Shown: positions 30,024 to 39,718, numbered from the stretch's first letter. The stretch is DNA of 64,000 bases from Tritrichomonas musculus (GCA_039105265.1 JAPFFF010000005.1:2713501-2777500); one strand, 5' to 3'. The notes: generated by a model from the sequence alone, not told the origin. Numbers and translations: made by a program.

Positions 30024-31709
30024 ATGCTAAACAACGAGATTGAACTTAGAACATCAGCTGAAGCATGTACACAAATTGCTGCATATTTTGATATCGTGGA
30101 TAATTGCATAGCATTATCAGATACAAATAAACAATATACAATTAGTCCACAAACATCATATTCTCCATCACCTCCAGTACCAAGTGGTTCATATACAAGT
30201 GCAATCATATCTCCAAATACAAATAATACAGCTGACATATATAACGGATTCATTAGAGCAGATATGGAAGTTAAAATTAAAGAAGCTGCTGGAAAAACTG
30301 TTGAACCATTAACTTCAGATGGGTATCAATTTAACAAAGTTTGGTTTGGCTTTAAAGATGCTAGAGATGCGGTTGAAAAATATGAAATTGTAGCAAATGG
30401 AATCACCATCTATACCCAGAATTTTGGTTGTGAAGAATCATTTTTAACAGCTTGTTGTGCTAATGAAACAACAAAGAGAGCAGATGTTTATTCCAAAGCA
30501 AGACATAAAGACATATGGAATGGTAAATCAGGAAGCAGAACAGGATTCATTGTTAATTTTGAAGATAAATGGAATGAAAAAACATATAAAATTCATTTAA
30601 AGATAGATTTAAGAAGATTCTTACCATTATCTAATATTAAATATCTCCCAGCATTTGCAGGTAAGATAGAACTAAGATTATTCTTTTCATGCGCTGGAAT
30701 GGTATGCTGTCCTATCGGCCCAGGAGCTACATTTGAACATGAATATTATATTAATTCAAAATATGCCTTCGATAAAATAACAAATGAATTTACTCCAATA
30801 AATGAATCAATAACTATGTATACAGGCAAAACAAATTTGGCTGATGCTACAAGAATAACAGGAGCCACACCTGCAGCTTCAGGTAAAACAGTTAATATTA
30901 ATTTTATTCATCTCGAGACAGAAGACAGGACTTTTCAAGTCGTCGATTACTCGATAACAGAATGCTCATCTATCATACCATGTTTTGGTATTGAAGATAA
31001 TATTTATTCCAGCCTCGTTCAAAGATATGCTGACCCGACTCATCCTCTTACTTTCCCAACGCAAACTCTTTCCGTCTACACAACAACAAATAAACTAAAA
31101 AATCCAAATGACAAAACTACCTGTACAATTACACCCCGTTTTGTTGATTCAATATTTTGTCTATTTCCAATAAAGCATACTCATCATACATATTTCAAAA
31201 ATCCTAACTTTAAATCATTTCAATTAAATTGCGGAGGATATGGAAACATTCCTGCAAAACCATTCGGAACGACCGATGAATACCCTGAATTCTTAGAATA
31301 CTGTCAAAATGCTATGAATATGAATGGTGAACAATCAGGCTTTAACAAAGAAGTAGTAAACAGTTTGACATATTGTAATAGAGATTCAACTACTAATCAA
31401 CCGACATTTGGATATTCAACTGGATATTGGACAAATGATAAAACCAGCTTCTTCATTGGTCTCCCAACAGAAACAGATAATACATATCAGCAAGGCCTTA
31501 CATCTTTGTCTCCAATTAACTTTGAAATTAATGTATCCCAAGATACAGGCGCAAAAACATATGCAAATGCAGTGGAAACCCCACCTCTAATTTGTCTCTT
31601 ATTTGATTCATCAATATCTATTCTTGTTCAGCCAAATGGTATGCCACCACTTGTCCGCTTAGGGAATTACGACCTCACTACTCCTGCATATAAAACTTTA
31701 CCAATATAA
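30024..31709 (+). CDS. Probable major capsid protein of Polinton D
   Basis: The first ATG is at 30024 (561 residues, MLNNEIELRT...), preceded by a T7 tract. The protein is predicted to be beta-rich throughout, with no enzyme motif; it is about the size of the B major capsid (568 residues) and sits in the same position relative to the ATPase and small genes. Direct similarity to the B and C2 capsids is not visible by eye, so the call rests on size, composition and gene order. It ends in PPLVRLGNYDL. A structure prediction showing two jelly rolls would settle it. Confidence 0.55.
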   Translation: MLNNEIELRTSAEACTQIAAYFDIVDNCIALSDTNKQYTISPQTSYSPSPPVPSGSYTSAIISPNTNNTADIYNGFIRADMEVKIKEAAGKTVEPLTSDGYQFNKVWFGFKDARDAVEKYEIVANGITIYTQNFGCEESFLTACCANETTKRADVYSKARHKDIWNGKSGSRTGFIVNFEDKWNEKTYKIHLKIDLRRFLPLSNIKYLPAFAGKIELRLFFSCAGMVCCPIGPGATFEHEYYINSKYAFDKITNEFTPINESITMYTGKTNLADATRITGATPAASGKTVNINFIHLETEDRTFQVVDYSITECSSIIPCFGIEDNIYSSLVQRYADPTHPLTFPTQTLSVYTTTNKLKNPNDKTTCTITPRFVDSIFCLFPIKHTHHTYFKNPNFKSFQLNCGGYGNIPAKPFGTTDEYPEFLEYCQNAMNMNGEQSGFNKEVVNSLTYCNRDSTTNQPTFGYSTGYWTNDKTSFFIGLPTETDNTYQQGLTSLSPINFEINVSQDTGAKTYANAVETPPLICLLFDSSISILVQPNGMPPLVRLGNYDLTTPAYKTLPI

Positions 31710-31716
31710 TTTTTTT
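31710..31716 (+). promoter_or_regulatory. T7 tract upstream of the HNH gene
   Basis: AATTTTTTTATCTC, with the last T 13 bp before the ATG at 31730. Confidence 0.45.
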
Positions 31717-31729
31717 ATCTCTACGATAA

Positions 31730-32335
31730 ATGGAACAAGCTATTGAATTTGTACCACTTGATGATTATCCAGATTATGAAATATTATCACAGTATCCATT
31801 TACAATTCGTCGAAAGGATAACCATTATGTTGTATCAGAAAGAATAAATAAAAGCAATGGGTATCCAAGTGTCTGCATAAATAGTGATAAAATAAATAAG
31901 CACCAAATTATAGCAAAACAATTCATTCCAAATCCAAATAATTTTAAATATATCGACCACATAAACAAAGATAGAACAGATTACCATTTGAAAAATTTAA
32001 GATGGTGTACATTGAGTGATAATAACAAAAATGCATCGTCAAGAAATGGTGTTAAATATGAGTTTGTTGATAATATTCCAGATGATGCTATCCTGATAAC
32101 ACACTATCAAATGACAAAGGAATGCCGAGAGTTTAATGACAAGGAATATTATTACTACTATAATGAAGAGACAGGGGAGGACATATTTTATCAAAGGATA
32201 ACAGATGAAGTTTATAGAATAATGCATATTAATACAGTGAAAGGAGGACACAAATGTATTATGACAAGAGACATTAATAGAAAGAAAACCACCATATACA
32301 TCCATTCTTTTAAGTTTCAGTACTGCTTGGAGTAA
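31730..32335 (+). CDS. HNH endonuclease (NUMOD4/HNH_3 type) in Polinton D
   Basis: The 201-residue protein has the layout of NUMOD4-HNH homing-type endonucleases: an N-terminal DYEILSQYPFTIRRK module (about 17-31), then HQIIAKQFIPNP (about 60-71), IDHINKDRTDYHLKNLRW (77-94) and NNKNASSRNG. IDHI-N-x-x-x-x-D-x-x-x-x-N-L-x-W is the HNH core. Such enzymes cut DNA and often act as selfish invaders of large DNA viruses and phages. It lies between the capsid gene and a small gene, with its own T7 tract, so it is integrated into the element's expression pattern. Confidence 0.85.
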   Translation: MEQAIEFVPLDDYPDYEILSQYPFTIRRKDNHYVVSERINKSNGYPSVCINSDKINKHQIIAKQFIPNPNNFKYIDHINKDRTDYHLKNLRWCTLSDNNKNASSRNGVKYEFVDNIPDDAILITHYQMTKECREFNDKEYYYYYNEETGEDIFYQRITDEVYRIMHINTVKGGHKCIMTRDINRKKTTIYIHSFKFQYCLE

Positions 32336-32361
32336 TTTTGTCAAGTTATTATTTTTTTTCA

Positions 32362-32368
32362 TTTTTTT
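32362..32368 (+). promoter_or_regulatory. T7 tract upstream of the gene at 32381
   Basis: CATTTTTTTATC, with the last T 12 bp before the ATG. Confidence 0.45.
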
Positions 32369-32380
32369 ATCTTTACAGAA

Positions 32381-32833
32381 ATGCAAGAGCAATTTAAAGT
32401 CTATGATTACATCAACAACATTATCTCCCTAGCTGAAAAACCAGAAGATTTCAAAGAATGTAATTTTGCTATCCTCTGTGATAAATATCCAATCCAACTA
32501 TCAAGAAATAATTATTTAGCGAAGGTCATTTATATTTCACTCAAGAGTGATAAAACAACATGGAGAATATATCCTGACAAAATCAAGGAATATGAAATAG
32601 AACATGTAATACTCAGCACAAATTCAAGAAGAAGATTGAATTACAAGATGAATGAATTCTTTGTTAATGGCAATAATGAAACCCAACAATATAAAGAAAA
32701 TGATTTCTACAATTATTCCATTGAGTTGGCTTCCAGCAAAACGAAAGAATTAATTAGTCAGCTGAGAGAGAAATATGAATTAACATCCCCAAGCTTATTC
32801 ATCGGTCAGCATCAGGAGTTAGTTCTAGAGTAA
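32381..32833 (+). CDS. Unrecognised 150-residue Polinton D protein
   Basis: A mixed alpha/beta protein beginning MQEQFKVYDYINNIISLAEK. Its first 90 residues share a loose strand/helix pattern with the proteins at 48887 and 23633 (hydrophobic opening helix, strand, a later segment ending in an Ile/Val-rich strand). The rest is helical and charged. I treat the family link as a hypothesis. It is preceded by a T7 tract and followed 30 bp later by a 57-residue gene. Confidence 0.5.
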   Translation: MQEQFKVYDYINNIISLAEKPEDFKECNFAILCDKYPIQLSRNNYLAKVIYISLKSDKTTWRIYPDKIKEYEIEHVILSTNSRRRLNYKMNEFFVNGNNETQQYKENDFYNYSIELASSKTKELISQLREKYELTSPSLFIGQHQELVLE

Positions 32834-32847
32834 AGGGAATTAAAAAA

Positions 32848-32854
32848 TTTTTTT
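32848..32854 (+). promoter_or_regulatory. T7 tract upstream of the small gene at 32864
   Basis: AATTTTTTTGGAAAGG, with the last T 9 bp before the ATG. Confidence 0.45.
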
Positions 32855-32863
32855 GGAAAGGAA

Positions 32864-33037
32864 ATGAATAAATACAGAAATCCAAATTCAGCCATTATTG
32901 GAGCAGAAGGAGAAATGTTTAATGAAGGAACCAAGACAGAACATACAGTTGGTTTTAATCATTTTGGAATTTTCTCTAATGACAATACATATGCAGTCAC
33001 ATTTAATCCATATTACAATAGACCTCCAATGAAATAA
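32864..33037 (+). CDS. 57-residue Polinton D protein
   Basis: A short frame (MNKYRNPNSAII...) with its own T7 tract, which is the main reason to call it a gene. It is Asn/Gly/Phe-rich and polar with no membrane segment, ending in a YYNRPP-type tail. Function unknown. Confidence 0.5.
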   Translation: MNKYRNPNSAIIGAEGEMFNEGTKTEHTVGFNHFGIFSNDNTYAVTFNPYYNRPPMK

Positions 33038-33041
33038 ACCT

Positions 33042-33281
33042 GTGAGACCACCAAAGAGCAATCAACATAGAACAAAACCATTACATGAACCACCGGTAGG
33101 CATTACAGATGGAGGATATTATTTAAAAAAAGATAAGGCTCCCAAAGCACCAACCCTTCCTCCATATTTAAATAAGCCAGAAAATTTAGGGGAGATACAG
33201 GGAAGAGCTGATAAAAGAAATACTGGAAGAATTGAATATGGTCCTCAACATAAAGTTAAAATAGAGAATATTATCTATTAA
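33042..33281 (+). pseudogene. Pro/Lys-rich Polinton D remnant
   Basis: An open frame of about 79 codons rich in Pro, Lys and Gly (HEPPVGITDGGYYLKKDK, APTLPPYLNKPENLG). It has no T7 tract of its own and follows directly on the 57-residue gene. It looks like a remnant or the tail of a small structural gene. Confidence 0.35.
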
Positions 33282-33289
33282 ATAAAAGA

Positions 33290-33296
33290 TTTTTTT
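33290..33296 (+). promoter_or_regulatory. T7 tract upstream of the gene at 33306
   Basis: GATTTTTTTGGGAAAC, with the last T 9 bp before the ATG. Confidence 0.45.
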
Positions 33297-33305
33297 GGGA
33301 AACAA

Positions 33306-33833
33306 ATGATTAAGAAACGAGCAAATAATCAAGGAATAAATGCTAATTTATCATTAGAACCCCAAGCTGCTGCCCAATCAACATCAAATATCAATAACAA
33401 TATCATCATTAACAAAAGAGATGATGGAAAAGAAGAAATAGTTATTACAAGAAATGTTGAACTAGATGAAAATCCAGAGGATGAGGCAAAAGATGTTAAA
33501 TATGTCATCCTTGAGACATATGCCAATATATTGTTGAATCAAGATAAGGCTTTGCTATCTAATCTGGTTTCCAAAAATTGTATCATCGTACCGGCTACAG
33601 CTTTGTCTAATATTATCAAAGCCATTATAAAAGCAGAATCAGTTGAGGTAGGCCTTGATGAAGACATAGGATGTTGTGCAGGTAAAGCAAATCCAATTAG
33701 AAAGATAGAAAATATTAAAATAGTGAATGATAATGGAGAGGTATGCACAGATTTCAAACAAGTATACAATAGAGAATATAATGAATTAATTAACAAATAT
33801 CATCTATGTTTGAAATATGCAGTTAATTTGTAG
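33306..33833 (+). CDS. Conserved Polinton protein with VEV-LDED-GCC motif, 175 residues
   Basis: The N-terminal 70 residues are Asn/Gln-rich and variable. The C-terminal domain (VEVGLDEDIGCCAG, then KIVNDNGEVCTDFKQVYN and a final YHLCLKYAVNL) matches the Polinton B protein at 22919-23599 in motif order, spacing and ending. In both the C-terminus is a short hydrophobic strand. The family thus bridges two lineages whose capsids are not visibly alike. Function unknown; Cys residues next to acidic ones could bind metal. Confidence 0.65.
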   Translation: MIKKRANNQGINANLSLEPQAAAQSTSNINNNIIINKRDDGKEEIVITRNVELDENPEDEAKDVKYVILETYANILLNQDKALLSNLVSKNCIIVPATALSNIIKAIIKAESVEVGLDEDIGCCAGKANPIRKIENIKIVNDNGEVCTDFKQVYNREYNELINKYHLCLKYAVNL

Positions 33834-33859
33834 TTTTGTTTGAAGATTTTATTTTTTAA

Positions 33860-33866
33860 TTTTTTT
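33860..33866 (+). promoter_or_regulatory. T7 tract upstream of the gene at 33872
   Basis: AATTTTTTTCTTC, with the last T 5 bp before the ATG. Confidence 0.4.
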
Positions 33867-33871
33867 CTTCA

Positions 33872-34162
33872 ATGGAAATGACTAATACATTAGATCTTAC
33901 ACAATTCAACAAAACAGACATCGTAAAGAAACTATCCAAATCTAAATCAGAAGAGAACTTGTTAAATATTTTAGAGGGAGAGCCACCAGCTGAAATCAAA
34001 ACTGAACCATCACCTGAAAAACAGAAGAGAGGTAGAAAAAGCAAATACAATACACCAGAGGAACGATTAGAAGCAAGACGTAAGCAACAGAAAGAATACA
34101 GGTTAAGAAAGAAGGCTGAGCTAGAGGAATTAAAGAAGTTAGCACAATTAGTCAAAGCATAA
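33872..34162 (+). CDS. Small AT-hook/basic-helix DNA-binding-like protein
   Basis: The 96-residue protein carries KRGRKSKYN (about 51-59), which fits the AT-hook core GR-K, followed by a long basic helix (LEARRKQQKEYRLRKK) that runs into a Leu-rich helical end (AELEELKKLAQLVKA), an arrangement like a bZIP basic region. This suggests minor-groove or sequence-specific DNA binding in a very AT-rich genome. It is the last plus-strand gene before the minus-strand block. A regulator or packaging role is inference. Confidence 0.55.
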   Translation: MEMTNTLDLTQFNKTDIVKKLSKSKSEENLLNILEGEPPAEIKTEPSPEKQKRGRKSKYNTPEERLEARRKQQKEYRLRKKAELEELKKLAQLVKA

Positions 34163-34194
34163 AAAAATATCTAGATGGTGAAATATTTTTTTGC

Positions 34195-34959
34195 TTACTC
34201 TTCGTCTTTAAATTCTTTGACCACAGCATCATAATATTTCTTGACTACATCAAGGGGGCCTTCAAAATATTCATCTCCATATTTATCTTTCTTTAATTCG
34301 TTTCTATCTACAGCATCGTTGAGTAATTGTAATAGTTTGGCTTCGGCTTTATATTGATTGTTTACTTTGGATGATTGTATTTCCGTTGCACCTCCATCCT
34401 GCCTTTTATATGTTGATAATCTTTGTTTCATATATATTGTTCTCCCCACTTTATATATACTAGTATCTTTATGTTTTTTAAGCTGAACAATGTATAAAAC
34501 GCCTTTGATATCTTTTGAAACATAGGATGTATTTTTTGTTCCACTGCGCTTTACTTGGTATCCCAATTGTTCCAATTCTCTTTTCAATTGTGCTTGTGAA
34601 TATTTTATACCAGTTATTTCAAAATATTTTTCCTGAATTATTTTTATATCACATCTTTCTGCAACGTATCCATATAAATCCATAAATGTTTCCAGCGAAG
34701 TAATTTCATATCTTTGTTTCATTCTTTTTAGTTCTTTATTGATTGTATCATATGATTGCTCTAAATCATTTACTCTATGTTTTAAGAATTTATTTTCTTG
34801 GTATACTTCTGTGTACTGTATATCTAACTCATCACAATTTTCTTCCATCATCTTGTTCTCAGCTTGGATATTTATTAATTGTTCTCTGAGCTTTTCATTT
34901 TCGTCTCTGAGTATATTAATTTCTTGTAGTGCTTCTTGTAATGTCATTTGATGACTCAT
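34195..34959 (-). CDS. T5orf172-domain protein with N-terminal coiled coil
   Basis: Residues 1-100 form a long coiled coil (EINILRDENEKLREQL, NKELKRMKQRY). Residues 105-150 are a compact helical segment (LETFMDLYGYVAERC to LEQLGYQVKRSG). The C-terminal part (about 158-250) is a T5orf172/MUG113 module, a relative of GIY-YIG nucleases: GVLYIVQLKK, YKVGRTIYMKQRL, later EAKLLQLLND and YFEG. Such modules are common in phages and large DNA viruses. A T5orf172-only protein at 38119 is a second copy of the domain type. An 8-base A-run (34982-34989), T8 on the coding strand, lies 22 bp upstream of the ATG. Confidence 0.75.
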   Translation of the reverse strand: MSHQMTLQEALQEINILRDENEKLREQLINIQAENKMMEENCDELDIQYTEVYQENKFLKHRVNDLEQSYDTINKELKRMKQRYEITSLETFMDLYGYVAERCDIKIIQEKYFEITGIKYSQAQLKRELEQLGYQVKRSGTKNTSYVSKDIKGVLYIVQLKKHKDTSIYKVGRTIYMKQRLSTYKRQDGGATEIQSSKVNNQYKAEAKLLQLLNDAVDRNELKKDKYGDEYFEGPLDVVKKYYDAVVKEFKDEE

Positions 34960-35007
34960 TTGATGAGGAAATAAAATTACGAAAAAAAATAATGAAACGC
35001 TATAAAA

Positions 35008-38000
35008 TTAGAATTTGATTTTTCTCTCAAATACTGGCAGATTAATCTGTTGATACAAAGATGATTTTCTAAAACAATTAGCACCATCTAAAAGATTAAA
35101 AATTATTTCCTCTCCCTGGTACATTCTTTCATATAACTCTTCAACTGTGATTCCCATTCGTTTTGCTTTATTTAATATGCATTGTTTGGGCACGCCCTTT
35201 AATCTAATATGTAATCCTTCATTCCCTTTTTCATCAACTAATATATCCAGATAGCTCTTCTTTCCTAGTGCAATTAATTTTCTAGAATGTACCCCACCAA
35301 CAGCACCATTAAATGAATCAAAATCGCAATGGAACTGTGTCATCTTTTTGCCAATTAATTCTTTTCCATATTTTTTCTTAAACACCTCAGCAATCCTTGG
35401 TACATCTATTTCTTTAACATGAATGGAATCAGTATCTGTATAATAAATATCTATTCCATTCTGCTCTGCTGAACTTATAACTCTATTCATCAAATGCTTA
35501 CTCCATGACAAAACGCTAGCACCAAAATGTGGTAGATTGAAATGATTATTTATGGGCTTTACTTTTTTAACATATACATTATCAATTGACTTATTCTCTA
35601 TTATCTCCGTGATATAATTATAATTCTTCCAAATATATTTGATAGCTTTATTTTTTGGAATACATTTTGTTTCTGTCGTAGTTGCTTTTAATATAGATTT
35701 ACCATAGATGGAATTCAAGAGTAATTTAATAGTTTGTTGCAATGGATTATTAGCATCTTGATATTTCCTCCTGAGATTAAATAATTTCTCAATGAAGATA
35801 TTAATCTTGTTATTAAATCCTTCATCAAAATAATACCCTCTAATGAACTCATAATCAAAATCATAAAACTCCATCAAATCCATGAAAGCCCTTTTGTCAA
35901 TATAGTAATGGTCTATTGGATTGTTGGTAAATATTTTTGAGCCCTGTTCGTTTCTACTAAATACTTGTCCAAATTTATATGGACTAGATGATTTGCATTT
36001 TATTTTCTTAATATTTATTTCTGCAAAGAACTGGTCATACTTTAATAAATCTTCAGTTGATATTCCTGATGGGATTACTTTTGGGATTCCTTTTGGCACA
36101 CCAGACATAATACTCATCGCTGATGGATATAAAGATACAGCATCAAAATCTTGTAATCTCTCTTCAACATATTGTTTCTCATTGTTAGCTGTCATTGTCC
36201 TTCCACCACTAACGCAACGTTGGATAAAATTCTGTGGCTTGCCACTCAACTGATAGCAATCATCAAAGCATCCAAATCTGTATGCATAATAATAACCAAT
36301 TGAAGATATGGAAATGAAATTATGTACGTCCAACATATCTGTCTTTGTCTGTTTAAATACCTCTATCAAGTCTCTATTAAATTTCTCTACACCTTTCATC
36401 AATACTATACAATCTAGTTTACAGTAATAAATAGCATACTTCATTATATCTATTTGGAGATTATCATATGCGCCACAAGATTGTGCATTATCAATTAGTT
36501 GTTTCCAATCTTGTTTTATTTGTTGTAGTGTTTTCTTATCTTTATTCTCCAAGTAATATTGTAATTGGAATTCAAGGGCTGATACATTTTTCCTCTTTAT
36601 ATTTTTTTCAGTGTACAGTTTATATGCCATCACTTCTTTGTGGACAGGTAGCTGAAACATCTTTGCAAATGATGCTAATGCGGCAGGAATAATGGAATAA
36701 CTATTGCGGAATGTTAATCTCTTCTCTATTATTGTCATCTTTCTGGTCTTCTTTGTTTTCTTATCTGTGCCCTCTATTTCTTTATATTTTGTCATTACTA
36801 TCTGTAAAATGGTACCACTTCTTTCTGTAATCTGTACATCCCATCCAGGAGTATTTATAAAGAAGCATGCATCATATTTTAGATTATGGAAGTATGTTAG
36901 TGAATTGTTATCAAGTGATTTCAACAATCTATCTGCAATTTGGTCTCCCTCGAAGATTAATTTATGAATTAGTTTCCCTGTTCTAAATACAGTAATGTTC
37001 AGATATGGTTTATGTGGTGATAATGTTGTATCAGTTTCAAAATCTGAATAGTATATCTTTGACCATTCTCTTTCTTTTTTCAGTTCTGTGGAATCTATCT
37101 TTTGACAACAAAGAGATGGGTCATATGATAAATCCATATAATCTGTTAAATGGCTATTGTATTCATTTGTTGCTAATATATTCATTTCACACGCTTTTAT
37201 TTCTCTAAACATATTATCTTTAAATAGCTTTCGTAGAATGGTAATCAATTTTGTATTTCCCACTGGTTTGTTAATCATGTAATGGTGCTATATCACAGAT
37301 TAAATTATTTGGTACCATTCGTGTTTTAACCATAAACCGTAGCTGATTGATTTCTTCATTTGTGAACACTCCTGATTGGATACATGCATATACTAAACAG
37401 TTATCTTTGTAGTTATTTTTTTCCACAGTTTTGAATATTTGGTATTTTGTTAAGTCTATATCAGATAGATTAATATATGGAAAGAATCCACCATCTGGAC
37501 TTTCTCTGTATTCCTCATCTATTTCTATTTCTTCTTCATATAATTTCCCTTTGTTGTCTTGCTTATCTATTGTGAATGTTGTTTGTTTTCCTTTCCTTTT
37601 GTTTTTGATGAATAGTAATTGATATTTTGCTGGAATGAATACATTACCAACCCAAGGATTATTATCAGAGCAGTCATCATTTAAATCTATTGTACCAGAA
37701 ATATGTCCTATTGTTGTGTCAATATTTCGTGCTGATGAGATGGTAAACCATTTATAATCTTCACCATCTAGTGATTCACTTTTTACCACTACATTCTTTT
37801 TATTCTTCTTGTGTAATTGCCTTTGCATCTCAGTGAATGCTAATCTTTTGTCTTCATTATCTCCAATGTCTATTTCAAATGATATTTCTTTATTTGCCTT
37901 TTGCATAAATTCCTTCATCTGTTTTTTAAATTTTGGTTTCTCTTTAATATTTTTGATTCTTTCTTTGTATTCTTTTCTGGCTTCAGTTTTTGCAGTGGAG

Positions 38001-38035
38001 TAGAAGTCTGTGGAGATGTCAAAAAGATAGCTCAT
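35008..38035 (-). pseudogene. DNA polymerase B of Polinton D (looks broken, about one break)
   Basis: PolB hallmarks are all visible: exonuclease YSDFETD, YFHNLKYDACF and YYCKLDCIVL; polymerase DFDAVSLYPS, NNPLQQTIKLLLNSIYGK and YYTDTDSIHV. The N-terminal region contains DNCLVYACIQSG, matching the OTU-like DDNCFVYAL block of the B polymerase, so that extension is shared by both lineages. Overall length fits a Polinton PolB shorter than that of B. It lies on the minus strand, converging on the virion genes, next to the T5orf172 gene at 38119. Confidence 0.85.
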
Positions 38036-38118
38036 TTAACATAAAATTAAAAAGGCTAAAAAATTATCACGCTATAAAAATTATAGCTGAACAGAAAAAA
38101 TAATTTGCTTGGTATGAA

Positions 38119-38481
38119 ATGTCTGTTGAATACATATATTTGATTCGTGAGAGAGAATTTGCTTACACTAATCAACCTGTATATAAAATTGGTAGAACAA
38201 ATAAAATTGCAACAAGAATGGGACAATATCCTAAAGATAGTGAAGTGTATTTGGTTGAAGCAGTTAGTGATTCAGTAAAAGTTGAAAAAGAATTAATAAC
38301 TATATTTGAAGAGAATTATGAGAGAGCAACAACAAAAGATTCGCCAAAAGGCGAACTTGGCAAAGCCAATGGAAAAACATGGATTGGTAATGAATATTTT
38401 GTTGGTAATGTTAACGAAATGATTTATATAATTAGAACATATATTTCTTATCATGCGCCAAAAGCATGGGTAAAATCTTAG
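38119..38481 (+). CDS. T5orf172-domain protein, 120 residues
   Basis: The whole protein is one T5orf172/GIY-YIG-like module: EYIYLIRERE, YKIGRTNKIATRM, VEKELITIFEENYE and WIGNEYFVGN. It is divergent from PolB and the last gene before the repeat-rich right region of D. By family it could cut or bind DNA; no function is shown. It may be an independent acquisition from the copy at 34195, since the two differ in size and lack a shared N-terminal part. Confidence 0.75.
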   Translation: MSVEYIYLIREREFAYTNQPVYKIGRTNKIATRMGQYPKDSEVYLVEAVSDSVKVEKELITIFEENYERATTKDSPKGELGKANGKTWIGNEYFVGNVNEMIYIIRTYISYHAPKAWVKS

Positions 38482-38500
38482 GAGTTTTCTATAAAATTAG

Positions 38501-39150
38501 CGTCCCAAAAAAATGGGACAGAAATGGGATCGTTGGGACAGAAATGGGATTGTTGAAAAACACCCTAAATTTGGCATGTTTTTGATTCATTAGATGTCTA
38601 TTTTGATATATATTTCATATAATATCTTTATTTATATGATCCCATTTATGATCCCATTTTTGAAAAAAGATATATAGAAAAAATTGAATGCGAAAATAAT
38701 TGTAATTATATTTGATAATATTATTTTGAGAAGTTTGAGGAAACCAAAAATGGGATCACAAAAATGGGACGCATTCAAAAATTGAAAATATATTCAAAAA
38801 AAAATCTTTGTTCGTTATTATTTCTAAAATCTTTGTTCGTTATTATTTCTAAAATTTTTTGATTTTGCGTTTACCAATTATATTTTTGGGCTTCCCAAAT
38901 GTTTTTTGGGCTTCCCTATCACAGTATTAGGGACGCTCTATGTATGTTTGGGCAGCCCAATCACAACTTTGGACCTCCCAATGCTATCCTAGAGCCTCCC
39001 AAATATTGCTTGGGCAGCTCAAATATCTTAAAAATTTTTTCACTTTTTGAATTCATTATCAAAAGTTTAATTGAGAACCCATTGAAAATAAAAATAATAA
39101 TTGAGAATTCTTTCAATTTCCTCTATCCCATAAATTTTTGGGACGATCCC
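38501..39150. repeat. Dispersed GGGAC/GATCCC inverted motifs, right region of Polinton D
   Basis: GCGTCCCA (38501) and TGGGACGC (near 38770) face each other around about 270 bp, with many AATGGGATC and GATCCCATTT copies between and a further CCCATAAATTTTTGGGACGATCCC at about 39127. No gene is visible from 38482 to 39603. The arms look like a fold-back or a decayed terminal structure; no target duplication was found. Confidence 0.6.
38886..39015. repeat. TTGGGCWKCCCAA palindrome cluster
   Basis: Five or six short palindromic units of the form TTGGGCTTCCCAA or TTGGGCAGCCCAA stand about 20-30 bp apart in non-coding DNA. Confidence 0.7.
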
Positions 39151-39535
39151 ACTTTTTATGAAAATCTCTAGAGATTATTTTTTTCTTTCTATTCTATATT
39201 CATCAATATATTTTGAAAATATTTGATTCTTGAAATTTTGGACATAAAAATGGGTAAAAAAATCTGATTACAGGTGTCTTTTCATCATCAAGCAAATTAA
39301 AAAAATGACTTGCTTTTAAGCAAGGCCCAATCTATGATTGTGATGTGATGAAATGAAATTTAGAGGAATTATTTTTCTGTGAGACGTCATGCATATTTTT
39401 TTTCGTTAAATTTAGAGGAATAATTTTTTGGTAATATGATAAGTATATTTTTGGTAATATGATAAGTATATTTTTGGTGAAGTGGTATGTCACGTATATT
39501 TTTTTGTTTTTCGTCATGTACATTTTTTTGTTAAA

Positions 39536-39603
39536 GGAACTTTTTGAATGCCTTTCCTCTCAATTTTTGGTGGATGGAACTTTTTGAATGGAACTTTTTT
39601 TGA
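39536..39603 (+). repeat. GGAACTTTTTGAATG repeats, left of C1
   Basis: Copies at 39536-39550 and 39576-39590 and a third partial copy at 39590. The same unit, same orientation, occurs at 47202-47278 on the other side of C1. Confidence 0.8.
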
Positions 39604-39699
39604 AACATAATACTTCACGTAAGGACATTTCCACGGTATATCAATATTCATTCTCACAGTATTGTAATTTTCTGGTTGGCTTTGAATAGAATACAGCAT
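39604..39699 (-). pseudogene. Penton-like gene fragment of C1
   Basis: Only the N-terminal part remains, matching the protein at 52-789 (MNIDIPWKCPYVKYYV against MNIPWKCSYVKYYV). It stops at the junction with the repeat tract near 39603. It is divergent from the fibre-like gene at 39719, 19 bp away. Confidence 0.7.
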
Positions 39700-39718
39700 T
39701 ATTTAATTTCAGATTAAA

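Larger units (their letters stand above)
28029..39603. mobile_element. Polinton D, main visible part (older host of A and probably of C1)
   Basis: This is a distinct Polinton lineage: virion genes all on the plus strand from 28051, PolB on the minus strand, two T5orf172-type proteins and an HNH endonuclease. Its left part is replaced in the window by Polinton A and should continue left of position 1. Its right terminus is probably 47346, with C1 lying between about 39604 and 47205. No integrase is visible; it may be in the missing left part. It looks broken (an insertion at the ATPase plus a few breaks) and is older than A. Confidence 0.7.
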
